A model generated the notes under the pieces. It made no database searches and was not told the origin of the DNA. It saw only the letters and a list, made by a program, of their open reading frames with translations. The position numbers were made by a program, and so were the translations under genes. Positions 45,222 to 57,140 of a DNA stretch of 64,000 bases are shown here, in pieces (the first letter of the stretch is position 1; every line of letters starts with the position of its first letter). The DNA comes from Zelopaecilomyces penicillatus (taxonomy: Eukaryota > Ascomycota > Sordariomycetes > Hypocreales > Pseudodiploosporaceae), in NCBI GenBank assembly GCA_005765155.1, contig VCCP01000003.1, positions 4,774,001 through 4,838,000 on the forward strand, read 5' to 3'.

Positions 45222-46462
45222 AGTGACAAAAGGGGCGGGCATCCCGGACGTAGACATTTCGGAGAATAGACCTTCCTCAGCAGCAGTGTTACGAACACTA
45301 TGAAACGTCCAGAAAGGAAGCGCCTCACGCTGGTGGTCAAGGTTATGATGAGGGTTACGGTAGACCAGCATCCTACACAATGAAACTACAAATGCTGCAA
45401 ACATAACGGGTTGAAATAACGGTCGCTCGTCCGGTTCTTGCGTGCCGAGGCTGGCAGGTGGGGTGATGGGCCCAAAACACTGCAAGCATTGAGTCATGGT
45501 AAGGCTGGGTAGCATGTGGAGTTGGTGACATTTTGTGCTGGATGCATTGACGAGGATTCCATGGGAAATGACTGGAGAGGCACGCAAACTGGGGTGGAGG
45601 AAGCAAACGCCGGGATAGTGGAACCGCGGCTCCGGGCAAACTCAACCAGTTTCGGTTGCTCCGGACACGACGCTATATTACTTTCGGGCAGTTTTCCATT
45701 GGACCAGTTGTCAGGAGGAATTATGCCATCCAGTACTCACTCCCCTGTCTTGTCCGCCTTCCGTGTTGTCGGCTCCGAAAAGGTTGTGATTTAGACACAT
45801 GCTAGGTGAAGGTTAGCACCAGGGTTTTTGCCTAAACGGACTGATGCTTGGGCTTTAGAATAGACAAGCTTTTACAAACTCATCAACATATGCCCTTCTT
45901 CAGTTCAAATTGTCAGACCTTTTTCAGAATTCAATCATTCCTTCTTCGGCAGATGAGCCGCCTTTCTTTTCTTTTTTTTTTCTTTTTTTTTTTCAAGGGG
46001 AGGAGGAAATCAAACAGGCCCATGAGCCACCAAGCAGGGCTGTTTGAATAAACCTCAATTAGCCTGGTAGGAAAGAAGTCTTTGGTCGTGATTTGTGAGC
46101 CTTGTTCGCTTTAACCGTGCACATTGCTTTATCTTTGTAGTGAGAAAATTGCTCGAAAGAAAAAAAGCATTAAACTTGACAAACCCGTGACAATGAACCT
46201 TTGTTATATGGATGTCAAACACCAACTTGAAATCTCAGGGTGCGGGTAAATAGCGACTGGTCCTCAAGAGTCTTTGAAGTTTTATATGGCAGCCTAGTTC
46301 ACCCCAAGCCCGCGCAATTGATGTTTAACTGACGCTTGTAAACTGTCCAGCAACTACTGTTAAAGAGAAGAAGCCCAATGTTTGCTGCCCATGCTAGCTG
46401 CAACATCAACAGAGCTGTCCTTCACCCTGCTCCAACCACCGTCTATATAAACGAGCTGCCTC
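45222..46462. other. Intergenic with poly-pyrimidine tract
   Basis: About 1.2 kb with no supported gene. A T/C tract at about 45962-45994 and a TATA box at 46444-46451 are visible. Confidence 0.5.
46444..46451 (+). promoter_or_regulatory. TATA box immediately before the accessory gene
   Basis: TATATAAA ends 12 bp before the first ATG at 46463. If used, transcripts would probably begin inside the listed frame and the next in-frame ATG (46535) would be the start. Confidence 0.4.
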
Positions 46463-47904
46463 ATGGCGAAGGAACATACGGCAGAAGTGGTTTCGCATGA
46501 AGACGTAGTCTACAAAGTATGCAAGTGGACTGGCATGCGTGCTGTCTCTAATTTTCCACCTTCGTTTTGGGACAATTTGAACCAGGTTTGGCTCACTCGA
46601 CGTGCCTTGCGAGAGGTTGATAGACGGAGCAAGCCACGGAAACACATCGCAAAGCACAGCCCGAGAAATGGTGGCGGTGGTACTATAACCGCGTCGCGCG
46701 ACCTTGCTCGGTTTGCAAGACACGGCGGACCAGATTTGCGCCATCTGCAAAGGCCGGGACAGGTACATTTTTGTTGATATTTTGCAAAGCTGCATCAATG
46801 ACAGCCCCCATGCAATCCCTAGTGTGAATAGTAGTTAACTTAAAACTGCTCTTGCAATAGTGGCGGAAAGCAGCCAACTCTCAGTCTGATTTGACTGTGG
46901 AATCATCCTCCTTCTGCCCATGGCTAAATCCGCGCTCGCCAGCAACGGAAGATATGGACGATCTCAGAGAAGCCAGGAAGATTTCTCCCTATGACGCCAA
47001 CTTTGGACAACATCTGACGGATCACAACATCCATGAGGAGGAATATGACCCTCAGACTAATCAGGTACTCCAAGAGCCCCTGAATATAGACGCAATCCGG
47101 CATGAAATATTGGCTGCCAGAGCCTCCATTTCTCCATCGCAGTTCACCAAAGCTGCGTTTCATGGTTTCAGACACAAGAACAAAACGGTTTCTGAAGGCA
47201 CGGTAATGCGCACCGTCATTCCAATCATAACAGGCGACTCAGATATTCCCAATGAAGGCAATCTTTTATTCACGAACCTAGTGTCACTGACTAGCGAGAC
47301 CACAGTCACCCCAGTGCCGGACTTTTTCGACGGAGCCCGTGCAGCAACCATCGAGAAGTCAGTGATCCGAGAACTGTGTGACAAAATCGTCCCCACAAAG
47401 CATGCCACTGCTCCCGTTCTGCCCAACTTCTTTTTGGAAGTCAAGAGTGCTCGTGGCGATGGAACAGTGGTCGAGTTACAGGCGCGGTATGACGGGGCCC
47501 ATGGCAGCCAAGCCATGCAAGCCATGCGTAGCTACATCTATCATAGGAAGAGTAGTAGTAGTAGCAACAATCTCAAGGTTGGGATAGAGCCAGAGCCAGA
47601 GCCAGAATATGACGGCAACGCCTACACGCTGAGTTGCACGTATTGTCAAGGCTATCTCCAAATATACGCGCATCACGCCACGGCACCTGCTACACCCAAT
47701 GGGGCGCCCGCATACCATATGACACAGATTTGTGGCTGGGCGATGACAGGCACCGTCGATGCCTTTCGGCAGGGGGTCACCGCTTTTAGAAACGCCAGAG
47801 ATGTCGCGGGCCGACTTCGAGATTGTCTGATCCGGGAAGCAAACGCCGTATCTGCTGTGTGCCCAGCCGTCGTTTCAGTGACACACGGGAGAGAATCACA
47901 CTAG
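46463..47904 (+). CDS. Accessory fungal protein with PD-(D/E)XK-like motif
   Basis: 447 aa with inferred exons 46463-46762 and 46861-47904 (98-nt intron). The N-terminus carries VWLTRRALREVDRR and RFARHGGPDLRHL; the central part has ISPYDANFGQHLTDHNIHEE and IPIITGDSDIPN. The core includes FFDGARA and NFFLEVKSARGDG, followed by ARYDGAHGSQAMQAM, and the C-terminus TQICGWAMTGTVDAFRQG. This is the layout of a patchy ascomycete family (I believe DUF7924) with a PD-(D/E)XK-like E-x-K in a strand followed by an Asp/Gln-containing helix. Activity is not shown. The insertion SSSSSNN and the EPEPEPE run make a low-complexity loop. A TATA box only 12 bp before this ATG suggests that the true start may be the ATG at 46535. 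Confidence 0.72.
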
Positions 47905-48866
47905 GGGACATTCAAACATAACGGACGGGAGACGATTTGATACTGCATGGCTTGATGATGGAGGTACCGGATGTGACGGAGCCGCTGCATTCTGATAGCA
48001 ATTGATATATCAAGGGTGAAATTTTTTGTAAAAGGGAAGAAAGAATATGCAATGCGCAGATGCCTAATTAGGTCAAAGTCGTTGTTGGGTGGGCTGGCCG
48101 GTGGGTTGGGCACAACTTCCAGGTTTGGTCTTTTCCCCCAGTGCAGTTTAGCGCAGCTTCAACAAACTCTGTATTGGTGTTTTTCGTTTGTGCAAAATTA
48201 CAAATCGGATGACTGGTTTCGTGTTGCTGGTGATTGGTATCTTTCAATGGGTTGGGTGACATTATGGACTGATCCGAACCCTTGTGGTTTGACATCCAAA
48301 GACATCGGGGCAACGATGCACCGCTCGGCCGGTTGGACTTTGCACCTGGCTGTTCGTCAAGTTGGTACCATGCTGGCACCATGCTGGGAGATCCATGATA
48401 ATATGGCCTGACCAGTCCTGTACACATCTGATTCATGGACCATCTGCTGCTCAGCAGATTTTGCCTGCTAGTAAGCTCAAGAGCTGCGAATCATAAACCA
48501 TGTATAACCAAGCAGGCAATGACAGAATCCCTTCCACTACGTACTAAGTATTAGCAGTTTGGCGAGTCAACTTCGGGCGGGTTGTTCAGTTAGCCCGGGG
48601 TGTTTGTATACTGGTGCTAGTCAGGCTTTTGCAGCTTCTTCACCTCCCCAGTCTCCAGTCAAGGCCAGGCCACCTACACCTAAAACAACAAGACTAAGAC
48701 GGCCATCCCTCGGCAGAGCCACCCAGCCCCACTGCAACCTACCGACGTTATAATCCATCCATCCTATTATACGGAGTTCCTGTCCTGTTTACAGGTGTAT
48801 TATACGGCAGACTCCACTGCAGATACAACCCTCTGCGGCTCCACCAGCGTGGCCAAGATCGTGCCT

Positions 48867-48897
48867 GCGTGGATGCGTGGATGCGTGGATGCGTGGA
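48867..48897. repeat. GCGTGGAT minisatellite, 3.9 copies
   Basis: Nearly four perfect tandem copies of the octamer GCGTGGAT in non-coding DNA. Confidence 0.85.
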
Positions 48898-49235
48898 GCC
48901 TGCTTCGAACATCTAACCCAACCCTGCTGCCCTCGTAAGTTCTCTAATCCTTCCATCAAGGGGCAAGGTACTAACTAAGATACAGATAGATACTTCTTAC
49001 ACACGCTAATATGTGTAATATTATAGGTCAGTCTGGGGTGGGCCTCTGCGAATTTCCATGCCAATTCTGTACTGGTTCTTGAAAGCACTGCTCAACAAAT
49101 TCTCGGCCCAGACCGAAGACTCTGGGAGGTCACATTCAGACCCGTCGGGCTCCCCTCTAGCAGCCCCAGCAATGTCACCACCAGCTGGACCTATTTACGC
49201 GAGAGTAACAGGAAGACACACCGGCAGCAGGCGAG

Positions 49236-49243
49236 TATAAATA
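49236..49243 (+). promoter_or_regulatory. TATA box of the peroxygenase gene
   Basis: TATAAATA lies 105 bp before the peroxygenase ATG at 49348. Confidence 0.5.
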
Positions 49244-49347
49244 TGAAAGAGAGGGGACGACCCAGATGATGTGCCCGTGCTCACTGTTCCATCTCACATC
49301 CTTTTCTCTCTCGTTGAATCGTTAGGAGCTTCTTCAACCTCGCCAAC

Positions 49348-50311
49348 ATGTTGCCCACACTCATCGTCGCCTCGCTGGCCTCAGTTGCCGCTGCCCTTCC
49401 TAGCATTGCCGCTATCAAGCCATTCAAAGCCCCTGGTGTTTGGGATTCAAGAGGCCCCTGCCCCATGCTCAACACCCTCGCCAACCATGGCTACATGTAA
49501 GTTGATGTGCTGCTCGCCCCGAGCAAAACCTCGGGATATGAGTGTTATGCCTTCATCATGCTAACCAGTTGCCTCAAGTCCTCACAACGGCCGTAATCTG
49601 AGCGTCGAACTCCTGGGCAATGCCATCGCTGGTGCCTTGAACACCGATCCCAAGTTTGGTACTGCACCCGCTGCTCTTTTCGTCAAGGGTTGGGGCAAGG
49701 ATGTTTTCAGCCTTGCAGACCTCAACACCCACGGCATCCTCGAGCACGTCGCCTCGCTCTCACGAGAGGATCAGACAGTCATCAACAAGAGCGCCAAGGT
49801 GTCTCCTCTCCGAGTGGCCACCCTCCTTGCCGACAGTGATACCGAATTCATCACTCCCAAGTCCATCGCCAAGACCCGTACCCGCGTCGAGGCGCTGTCG
49901 GCCCCTACCAAGCTCAACGTTCAGGAGACCGTACTTGCTTATATCGAGGCCAGCCTGCTGCTGATGTTCATGAACGACGGCCCTCTCCCCTCCGCCGGCA
50001 CCAACCCCCCCGGATCTGCCTACAAGGCGCCCAAGAACCGTGTCAGGGCTTTCCTAACGGAGGAGCGATTTCCCACCGAACTCGGATGGAAGGTTTCTGA
50101 GCGAACCATTCCTGTTGTCGACCTTGTCTTTGTCATGAAGGCCGTCTTCGAGGAGAAGGAGCCTACTGGCGGCCCCTTCTTCGAGTCCTACGTCATCAAG
50201 TTCCTGAAGTCTCGTGAGTATACCAAATCCAAACACAAACCTCAAGCACCGCTAGGGACTCAAACAATAGAAAATGTGCTAACTGTAGTTTTAAAAGTTG
50301 GCTTCTCATAA
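49348..50311 (+). CDS. Secreted heme-thiolate peroxidase (unspecific peroxygenase family)
   Basis: Chloroperoxidase/unspecific peroxygenase family (PF01328), using hydrogen peroxide for oxyfunctionalisation. Inferred exons: 49348-49496, 49579-50213 and 50289-50311 (268 aa), with introns of 82 and 75 nt. A signal peptide is visible (MLPTLIVASLASVAAALP). The heme-thiolate motif PCP is in SRGPCPMLNTLANHGY; the distal motif appears as LEHVASLSREDQ, with the acid-base Glu of the EHD/E region. The first acceptor is CCTCAAG at 49578, which restores the family sequence HGYIPHNGRNL; the nearer CCAG would break the frame. The last exon gives only LKVGFS. It belongs to the short family type by length. 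Substrate is unknown. Confidence 0.92.
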
Positions 50312-51920
50312 GCGTGCCCCTTTCTTTGCCACGAGAGGCTAGCGATGGATATGCAAGCGAGCTGTATCCCCTATCCATAATGTATATCGAGAGTATAATG
50401 GAAACAGCCGACAGAGGAAAAGAAGAGAGACATGAATAATGTCGGGCAAGTGCCACACTGCCAAGAAACGGGAGTCTGGAAAACGGAAAGTTATATTGCA
50501 TATGTTGAGCGACAGATGACGAGTTAGATGAGGGAATAGTACATGAAAATAGAATATGTACATATGATGTGCGGACGGCCCACTTGATCATGTCATCTAT
50601 GCCATCACAGTTGATTCTTTGCTGGCCTACAGATATTCAGATAAAACAGCCTTTTAGCGAAATCCCATACCACGGGCAACTAAATCAACTGAAGAAGAAA
50701 TTAAAATATGATGAGAGTACAAAGAGTTTGATTTGTTAGAAATCAAACTCCATCAGTGTTAAGGAATGTTGAGTGTCTTTTCCACAACCGTTATGATGGA
50801 ACTACCTAGATCTTCTCTTGAAACGAAATATTAACAAGAATTTTGACAGGAGGTTTCCTACTATCAACCAGCGATGTGCCATTCGTTGTCTTGTTCAGTA
50901 AACAAAGCGGGTATTCGAACAGCAAATAAGCAAAGCTGTTGCAGACATTTCGTGCCTGGTAAACTCGGCTTGCCCCAGTAAAGACGGCGGCTTGATGCAA
51001 ATTTAGGATGGATTTGGGTTTGACAAAGCTTGGGTACCTTTCATCTCACAGAAAAAAAGCCTGGGTTGTTGGAGTTATTGGTAGTGAGGACGAAACACTG
51101 AAGTAGGTATGCAAGTGTTGTATCTTCAATCCATACTCTGTTTAATGCATATGACGGAAGCTGGGAATCGAGATCTGTAGCTTGATTGGCTGAGGTAGCG
51201 GGCTTAAGCGAGGCCGCAATCTCAAATATAGCTCAGGCATTGATTGGCAGGCTGTCAAGGCGGCAGCGGCAGCGGCAGCAGCAATGGCAACACCAGTAAG
51301 AACAGCAACCACCTAGGTAGGTAATTACAGCACCTACAGCAGCAGCACCAACAACATCCGCTTGAATATCAATACCTTATGTACCCACCCAGAGCCTATA
51401 GGAGGCAAAATGGCAAAACAAGCCGCCCTTTTTGCCGTTTCTCATGTTCAAGCTTCTCATTCTTCATACAGCCAGCTAACCGTAAGTCGTGTACCGCTAT
51501 TAGACATTTTTCTTGCTGGAAAGAGATAGAATCGCCCCCCGTTCTGTCCAATATCGCCACCATCCAACCCTTCAAAAGCACTGTAACGCCGCTGTGATCA
51601 CTGCTGCTGCTACCCCTCCCCTCATATCCCCGTGCGCTACCGCCTACCTAATACTTCTCCGTCTCTCATCTCCTGCTTTTCCTGCCGCCACCACAGCCCA
51701 ACTTTCCAAAGCACACCTACTTCCCTCTCCTTGACAGGCCGAGTTGCCCCACCGCCCGCTGCCTCGCGAAAGCTGTGACCGCAACGCCGTCATCCACCCT
51801 CCGTCTTCACCTTTGACGACTCCCTCAACAACATCTGAGGGGAGCAGCTGAAACAGAAAGAGAGAGAGAAAAAAACGACTGCAGCATAGGCATAGCGACA
51901 GAGAGAGGCTGCACGCAATT
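50312..51920. other. Intergenic region before the PP2A gene
   Basis: About 1.6 kb with no supported gene. It includes a GCAGCG/GCA repeat at about 51261-51290 and a C/T-rich leader at 51590-51740. Confidence 0.5.
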
Positions 51921-53489
51921 ATGGACACTAACATGGAGGATGTTGGGCGAGCGCCCGCCGACGTCTCCCCCGTGCTGAACGAGCCCGCGACGATACCCAC
52001 GTTGGATGGTTGGATCGAGAGCTTGATGCTCTGCAAGCAGTTGGCCGAGGCCGATGTTCAGAGATTGTGCGATAAGGTCAGTTGATGGCACCTGATGTGA
52101 GGACGCGGCAAGGAGAGGGGGCCAGTGGCCACAGAGAACAACGAAAAAGACGCGATGCCCACGCCTGGCCTGGCCCTTGACCCGTCCAGATTGAGCTCTA
52201 AGCAGGACTGATGCTGCCGCCTCAAGCCTGGCCGCTTTAATTTGACACCCTGGTGCTGATGCTAATTGTGTTGCTTCTGTATAGGCGCGTGAGGTTCTCC
52301 AAGAAGAGTCCAATGTGCAGCCCGTGGTATGATTTTTTTTTTTCTCATCTCCAGCAGGAATGGGGGAATCGTCGATCCTGCCTGCAGGAGCTAATCTGAA
52401 TGTGGCAGAAATGCCCCGTCACTGTTTGCGGCGACATCCACGGCCAGTTCCATGATCTGATGGAGCTTTTCAAGATTGGCGGCCCCAATCCCGACACAAA
52501 CTACCTCTTTATGGGTATGAACTACTCTACCCTGCTTCCCACACCAGAGGGGCACTTGATACAACGGTCGATGCTAATCACCGACATACAACACAGGTGA
52601 TTATGTCGACAGAGGCTACTACTCGGTCGAGACAGTTACGCTACTTGTAGCCCTCAAGATCCGACACCCTCAACGCATCACCATCCTGCGAGGCAACCAC
52701 GAATCCCGCCAGATCACTCAAGTCTATGGCTTCTATGACGAGTGCCTCAGAAAATATGGCAACGCCAATGTGTGGAAGTATTTCACCGATCTTTTCGACT
52801 ACCTTCCTCTAACCGCCCTCATCGACAACCAAATCTTCTGTCTTCACGGTGGTCTCTCCCCGAGCATTGATACCTTGGATAACATCAGGGCACTGGATCG
52901 GATTCAAGAGGTTCCCCACGAAGGTCCCATGTGCGATCTCCTGTGGTCTGATCCCGACGACCGATGCGGTTGGGGAATCTCACCCCGCGGTGCGGGGTAT
53001 ACCTTTGGACAGGACATTTCGGAGGCATTCAATCACAACAATGGTTTGACACTGATTGCGCGAGCACATCAGCTGGTCATGGAGGGATATAACTGGTCCC
53101 AAGATCGGAATGTCGTGACTATCTTTTCAGGTATGATGTTTAGCTGGCGTCGTGCAACAACCACGACGGTAGGAATTCATTTTCGGGCACAAGGTTTGCT
53201 AACACATTTTCTTTTTTCTCAAAAGCGCCAAATTACTGCTACCGATGCGGTAACCAAGCTGCAATTATGGAGATTGATGAGCATCTGAAATATACATTGT
53301 ATGTGATGTCCCAGTTGCCAAACTCAGCGTCAATTATTGGCTGCATAACTAACCACCATCTAGCCTGCAATTCGATCCCTGTCCAAGAGCAGGCGAACCC
53401 ATGGTCTCGAGACGTAGGTTTTCGACAGCCTGCTGTACTCTGCCCTCTCTTACTGACACGTTGCAGGAACTCCGGACTACTTCCTCTAA
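51921..53489 (+). CDS. pphA: Protein phosphatase 2A catalytic subunit
   Basis: Serine/threonine phosphatase catalytic C subunit. Inferred exons: 51921-52076, 52285-52326, 52409-52514, 52597-53130, 53226-53298, 53364-53413 and 53467-53489 (327 aa), with introns of 208, 82, 82, 95, 65 and 53 nt. Metal-binding and catalytic motifs are complete: GDIHGQ, GDYVDRG, RGNHESR and the later His residues. The family C-terminus TPDYFL, target of methylation at the last Leu, ends the protein. A short N-terminal extension (about 18 residues, to the LDGWIE start of the core) is typical of filamentous fungi. The ATG at 51921 is in good context, shortly after a run of A residues. Confidence 0.96.
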
Positions 53490-54149
53490 TTGTTTGCACC
53501 GATCTTCTGCCTTCAAACAAGCTCACGCTGTACGGTGCTTATTCGCAGGAGGGATAGACCTGTTGGTTGGAATCATGGGCGCTATGACGCCCCAGTTGTG
53601 TATGATGAATGTTGCCGATGCACCGGGCACAGCATACAGCCATGACAAGCTTTTTTGTGAGAGAGTAGGGCCTCGAGGGCGGCTAGTCAACATTTCTCTC
53701 ATCAGCTTACAGACACGCACCATAGAGCCAGAGTTTCGGCGTCAAACAAGAAGAGTTCAAAGAAGTGTCTCAAGAATTTCTCATTGATGTGCATGCTAAG
53801 TACTTGTGAATCTAGCTTATCAGTGCAACCTATGTGTCAACGTTGCCGGTGTCCTGATGATGGGTAGATTTCAACGAACTTGACAAGGCATGCCAAATTT
53901 GTGCAGACTAATTTACAGGGTCCGCGGTTCTTTACATTTGATTTGAATTCTATCAAAATGATCCAAATGCATATCTTGTTCAAACTCGGTAATGTATTTA
54001 TCCATATGTTTCTAACCCGCAACTATGACATATTGTCTTAATTAAATCTATACCTGGTTTCATTGCTTATGTATGAGTAGAAAAGGCCTGTCTTTGCAGG
54101 ACTAACATTTTCCAAAACAAAAAAATCCACAACTCCTTTGCGCCTCAAA
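53490..54149. other. Intergenic, convergent 3' ends
   Basis: No supported gene; 3' flanks of pphA and the membrane-protein gene. Confidence 0.5.
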
Positions 54150-55220
54150 TCAATCGTAGCTTTCCTGGGTATCATCATAGAGAGAGACTATAGTGTCCAT
54201 TTTACCCTCACTATTTCCCATCAACTTCCTACTCGCGGGGTCGTGATCAATCCATCGGCATGTACTGCTCAGAGCCATGCTATCTCGGACGCCTGCTTCC
54301 TCGTCGATACTAGTGTGGTGACCCAGAGAAGCAATCTTCTCTGCCGCAACACCTCTTGAATAGTGTCCAGGTGCACTGCTGCCATTAGGCACATGGAATC
54401 GAAGATCGAAGCGAATGAAGGCATAGGTGAAAACAACAATGAGCTCGATGGCATAATTAAAGGTGTAGAAACAAGCCTTGTGATGAAACCAGGCCGGGTC
54501 GGTGGCGGGACGCTTCTGAAAGGCAACACCGGCTCTAAATCCAGCACCCAAGGTGAGCAGGGCAGCAGTGAAGATGAGGGCAATAATCTTGGTTCGCATG
54601 CCACCAGAGCCAAAGGCATCAGTGACACCACGGCGTGGCCAGAGGAGACAAAAGGCCACAATGGGAATAGGGAGGAACGCCAGAACGGCGAGGAAGGTAA
54701 CGGCAAAGAGCTGAACATCCCGGATCTTGGCGAGCGAGTTGGGATTCAGGGTATAAAAGCTGTAGACAACAGCCACGATGACCATGATGAGCGAAGCGCC
54801 CACCGAGCTAAACAGGAAACGGAAGACGATCTTGCCCGGCAAGCTCCATCCAATATGAGGGTGATAGGCACGCAACAGGCGCTGGGAGAGTATAAGATTG
54901 ATGACGAAGAGCAAAACGACACCAGCGTTTGCAAATATGCTGGCGGCGATGGCGATGCGGGCGTTGGTCGGATGGACAGCCCAGACGATACGCAATGTGT
55001 TTGCGACGATTCGAGCCATGGAGAAGCCGAAACAGAGTGCTGAAAGAACGAATTTGTGGCCACGGCGCTTGTTAAGCTGGAAGATGGTCATGTGGACTGC
55101 GGCAGAGACGATGAAGAGGGCGAGGAGGACGGCGCTGATGGGGATGTCGATGGATTTGGTGGGGATGCCGCCTAAACCAGCGCCGCGAGGCGGGTAAGGA
55201 GGCTTTTGAGAGGAAGACAT
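54150..55220 (-). CDS. Seven-helix membrane protein (DUF3112)
   Basis: Single-exon 356-aa integral membrane protein. Seven hydrophobic helices alternate with short loops, from ISAVLLALFIVSAAVHM through LIVVFTYAFIRFD. The N-terminus PPYPPRGAGLGG and the block FQLNKRRGHKF match the ascomycete DUF3112 family, of unknown function. The C-terminus is cytosolic, rich in Ser/Asp, ending QESYD. The ATG at 55220 was preferred over an upstream non-ATG extension of the frame. Confidence 0.85.
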   Translation of the reverse strand: MSSSQKPPYPPRGAGLGGIPTKSIDIPISAVLLALFIVSAAVHMTIFQLNKRRGHKFVLSALCFGFSMARIVANTLRIVWAVHPTNARIAIAASIFANAGVVLLFVINLILSQRLLRAYHPHIGWSLPGKIVFRFLFSSVGASLIMVIVAVVYSFYTLNPNSLAKIRDVQLFAVTFLAVLAFLPIPIVAFCLLWPRRGVTDAFGSGGMRTKIIALIFTAALLTLGAGFRAGVAFQKRPATDPAWFHHKACFYTFNYAIELIVVFTYAFIRFDLRFHVPNGSSAPGHYSRGVAAEKIASLGHHTSIDEEAGVRDSMALSSTCRWIDHDPASRKLMGNSEGKMDTIVSLYDDTQESYD

Positions 55221-57140
55221 GATGCTTGATGGCTGGCCTGAAGGAGTTTTTTTTTTCAGGTAGATATACTGCTGGTCTAGATAGTCGATGATGGTGTTTG
55301 ACAATATCGGTTTGGATGGTGAGCGTAAAGTAGAGAATCACATATGGTTCATGAATGGATGGAATGTGAAAGTGAATATAAGCCAAAGAGATGTAAGGAA
55401 GATGAGACATCCACGTCAACGATTTGATATCAAATGTAAAATAAAAACCACAGTGTATTAATAAAGAAAGAAAGAAAGAAACCTAGATTACCAACAAACC
55501 AAAGAAAAGCAGGCCCTCCCCCTGTCATTGGTAAGTTCCCCGGATATAGGAAGCCAAGATTTGAACCCCAAGCTCCGACAGCGAAAAAAAACCACGTCAG
55601 TCAGTTATGGTCGGTGTTTTCGCACTTCCGTTCCCCCCCAGATTGATTGTATTAGGGTGGTGCGTAGGTGTAAAGGGCAATTATGGGCGTGGGAAAACAA
55701 GCTTTTCGCGCGACGGGAACACGGAAGGGCAGGGTGGGGAAGGTGTTCGTCGGACATGTCTAGGCCGTCTCGCGCCCGAGATGGAGAGGGATGTAGTGTA
55801 CGGAGTAGTGTGTGGCACAATAAATAGAGGGAGTGGGTGTCGGTGGGAAAGTTGGTTAACTGGTTTGCTTTGTGCAAGGAAGCTTTTGTACGAGCGTTGG
55901 AGAGTTGGCCTGATAGTACGTAACGTGTTCTGTATTTTTATAGTATATTTATACCCAATGAAGCCATTATTATATGAATATCTATATAGTTGCTCTATAC
56001 CCCTTCTATATCGTCCATTTACCAGCAAAAACTTATACTCCAGCTCTCGCTGCTTCCTTTTCCACCCATCAAAGCTCTCAAAAGTCGGAAGTTCGGCACC
56101 TTGACGTCGGCGCGAGACGACCCCCCAATGCCGACCACCCCCAAGGCTAGCCTTTGTCAGCTGTAGTATACTGACCAATCAGAACAGCCTGCGAACCTGC
56201 ACTTGGGCGGCACCGCGCAACCTAGCAAGGTCATCCATCCATCCATCTCGGGTAATAGCGACCGAGAATTCAGCTTTAAATCCTTTGTATTGCGCGATGC
56301 TGATTGATTTCTCACTCGGGAAGTGGGATTCGTGGAAGCTCATGTGTGATGACTATCGATAGTGTTTCGCGGACTTCAGCAAATCAACCACATGGTGTGA
56401 TTTTTGTCTGCTAAAGTCAGGGGTTGCCGGGTTTCACGGAGGCATTAGCCAGTTAGACCACAACTACTCAGACAAAGCTTGATAGTGACCTACCTACCCG
56501 TGATATGATGCCTATATGACGCCAGTTTGATATACCCTTAATTACATTTAGAATCGCTCGTGTGTATTAAGCTTAATATGCACGCATAGCCATCCTAGGG
56601 GTATAAAAGTCAGGTGATGATATTTGGGCTACCCTGCACCTGAATGTTTAATTCGAGGTCAACCGCGAATACCAAATGAAGGACATTTAGCTACTCTCAA
56701 TCTTTGTTATATTAGCACTTCAACAACACAATTATCATGATTTACATTTGACATGTATTTTCTATATTCACTCACTTGAACAGTCCCTGAAATTTGACCC
56801 TTTAGACAACGAAATGCTGATCCTCCAAGTCTGTGTCTATATTTACTGGCAGCATGCTGCAGGGCGCACCTCTAAATGCCATTGTGGATGGAGATTTATA
56901 GTTTTGCTTTGCGTTCGTGGCTTCCCAAACATAAAATAGGTTTTGCTCAGAATAACTAGAAATGTCAATACCGACACATTCAACTCCCAATGCCTTCTTT
57001 CTCCCTGATTTAATCTCGTCTTTTCCATCTTCTCGATACACGTTTAAAGCCTCGCTGTATCTTCGTTCATAGTTGAACTAGACGTTAAGCATAATAGTTC
57101 ACAGCACACATTGATATTCACTGATATCTACAAGCTCATC
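55221..57140. other. Gene-poor interval with short repeats
   Basis: About 1.9 kb with no supported gene. It includes an AAAG run (55463-55482) and CATC repeats (56232-56247). The open frames of 165 codons at 55607-56178 have no family features. Confidence 0.5.
55463..55482. repeat. (AAAG) tetranucleotide repeat
   Basis: About five AAAG units in the upstream region of the membrane-protein gene. Confidence 0.7.

Larger units (their letters stand above)
47905..49347. other. Intergenic with 8-bp tandem repeat
   Basis: About 1.4 kb with no supported gene. It includes a GCGTGGAT repeat (48867-48897) and the promoter and leader of the peroxygenase gene. Confidence 0.5.

Noticed and set aside
54363..55043. 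226-codon open frame opposite the DUF3112 gene
   Set aside because: The opposite strand encodes a clear seven-helix protein; this frame is an Asn/Glu/Gly-rich shadow.
55545..55580. Possible tRNA T-arm (minus-strand GGTTCAAAT)
   Set aside because: The stem does not pair and no acceptor, D or anticodon arm is found nearby.
55607..56178. 165-codon frames on both strands
   Set aside because: Both strands are open by chance; neither shows domains, signal peptide or splice structure.
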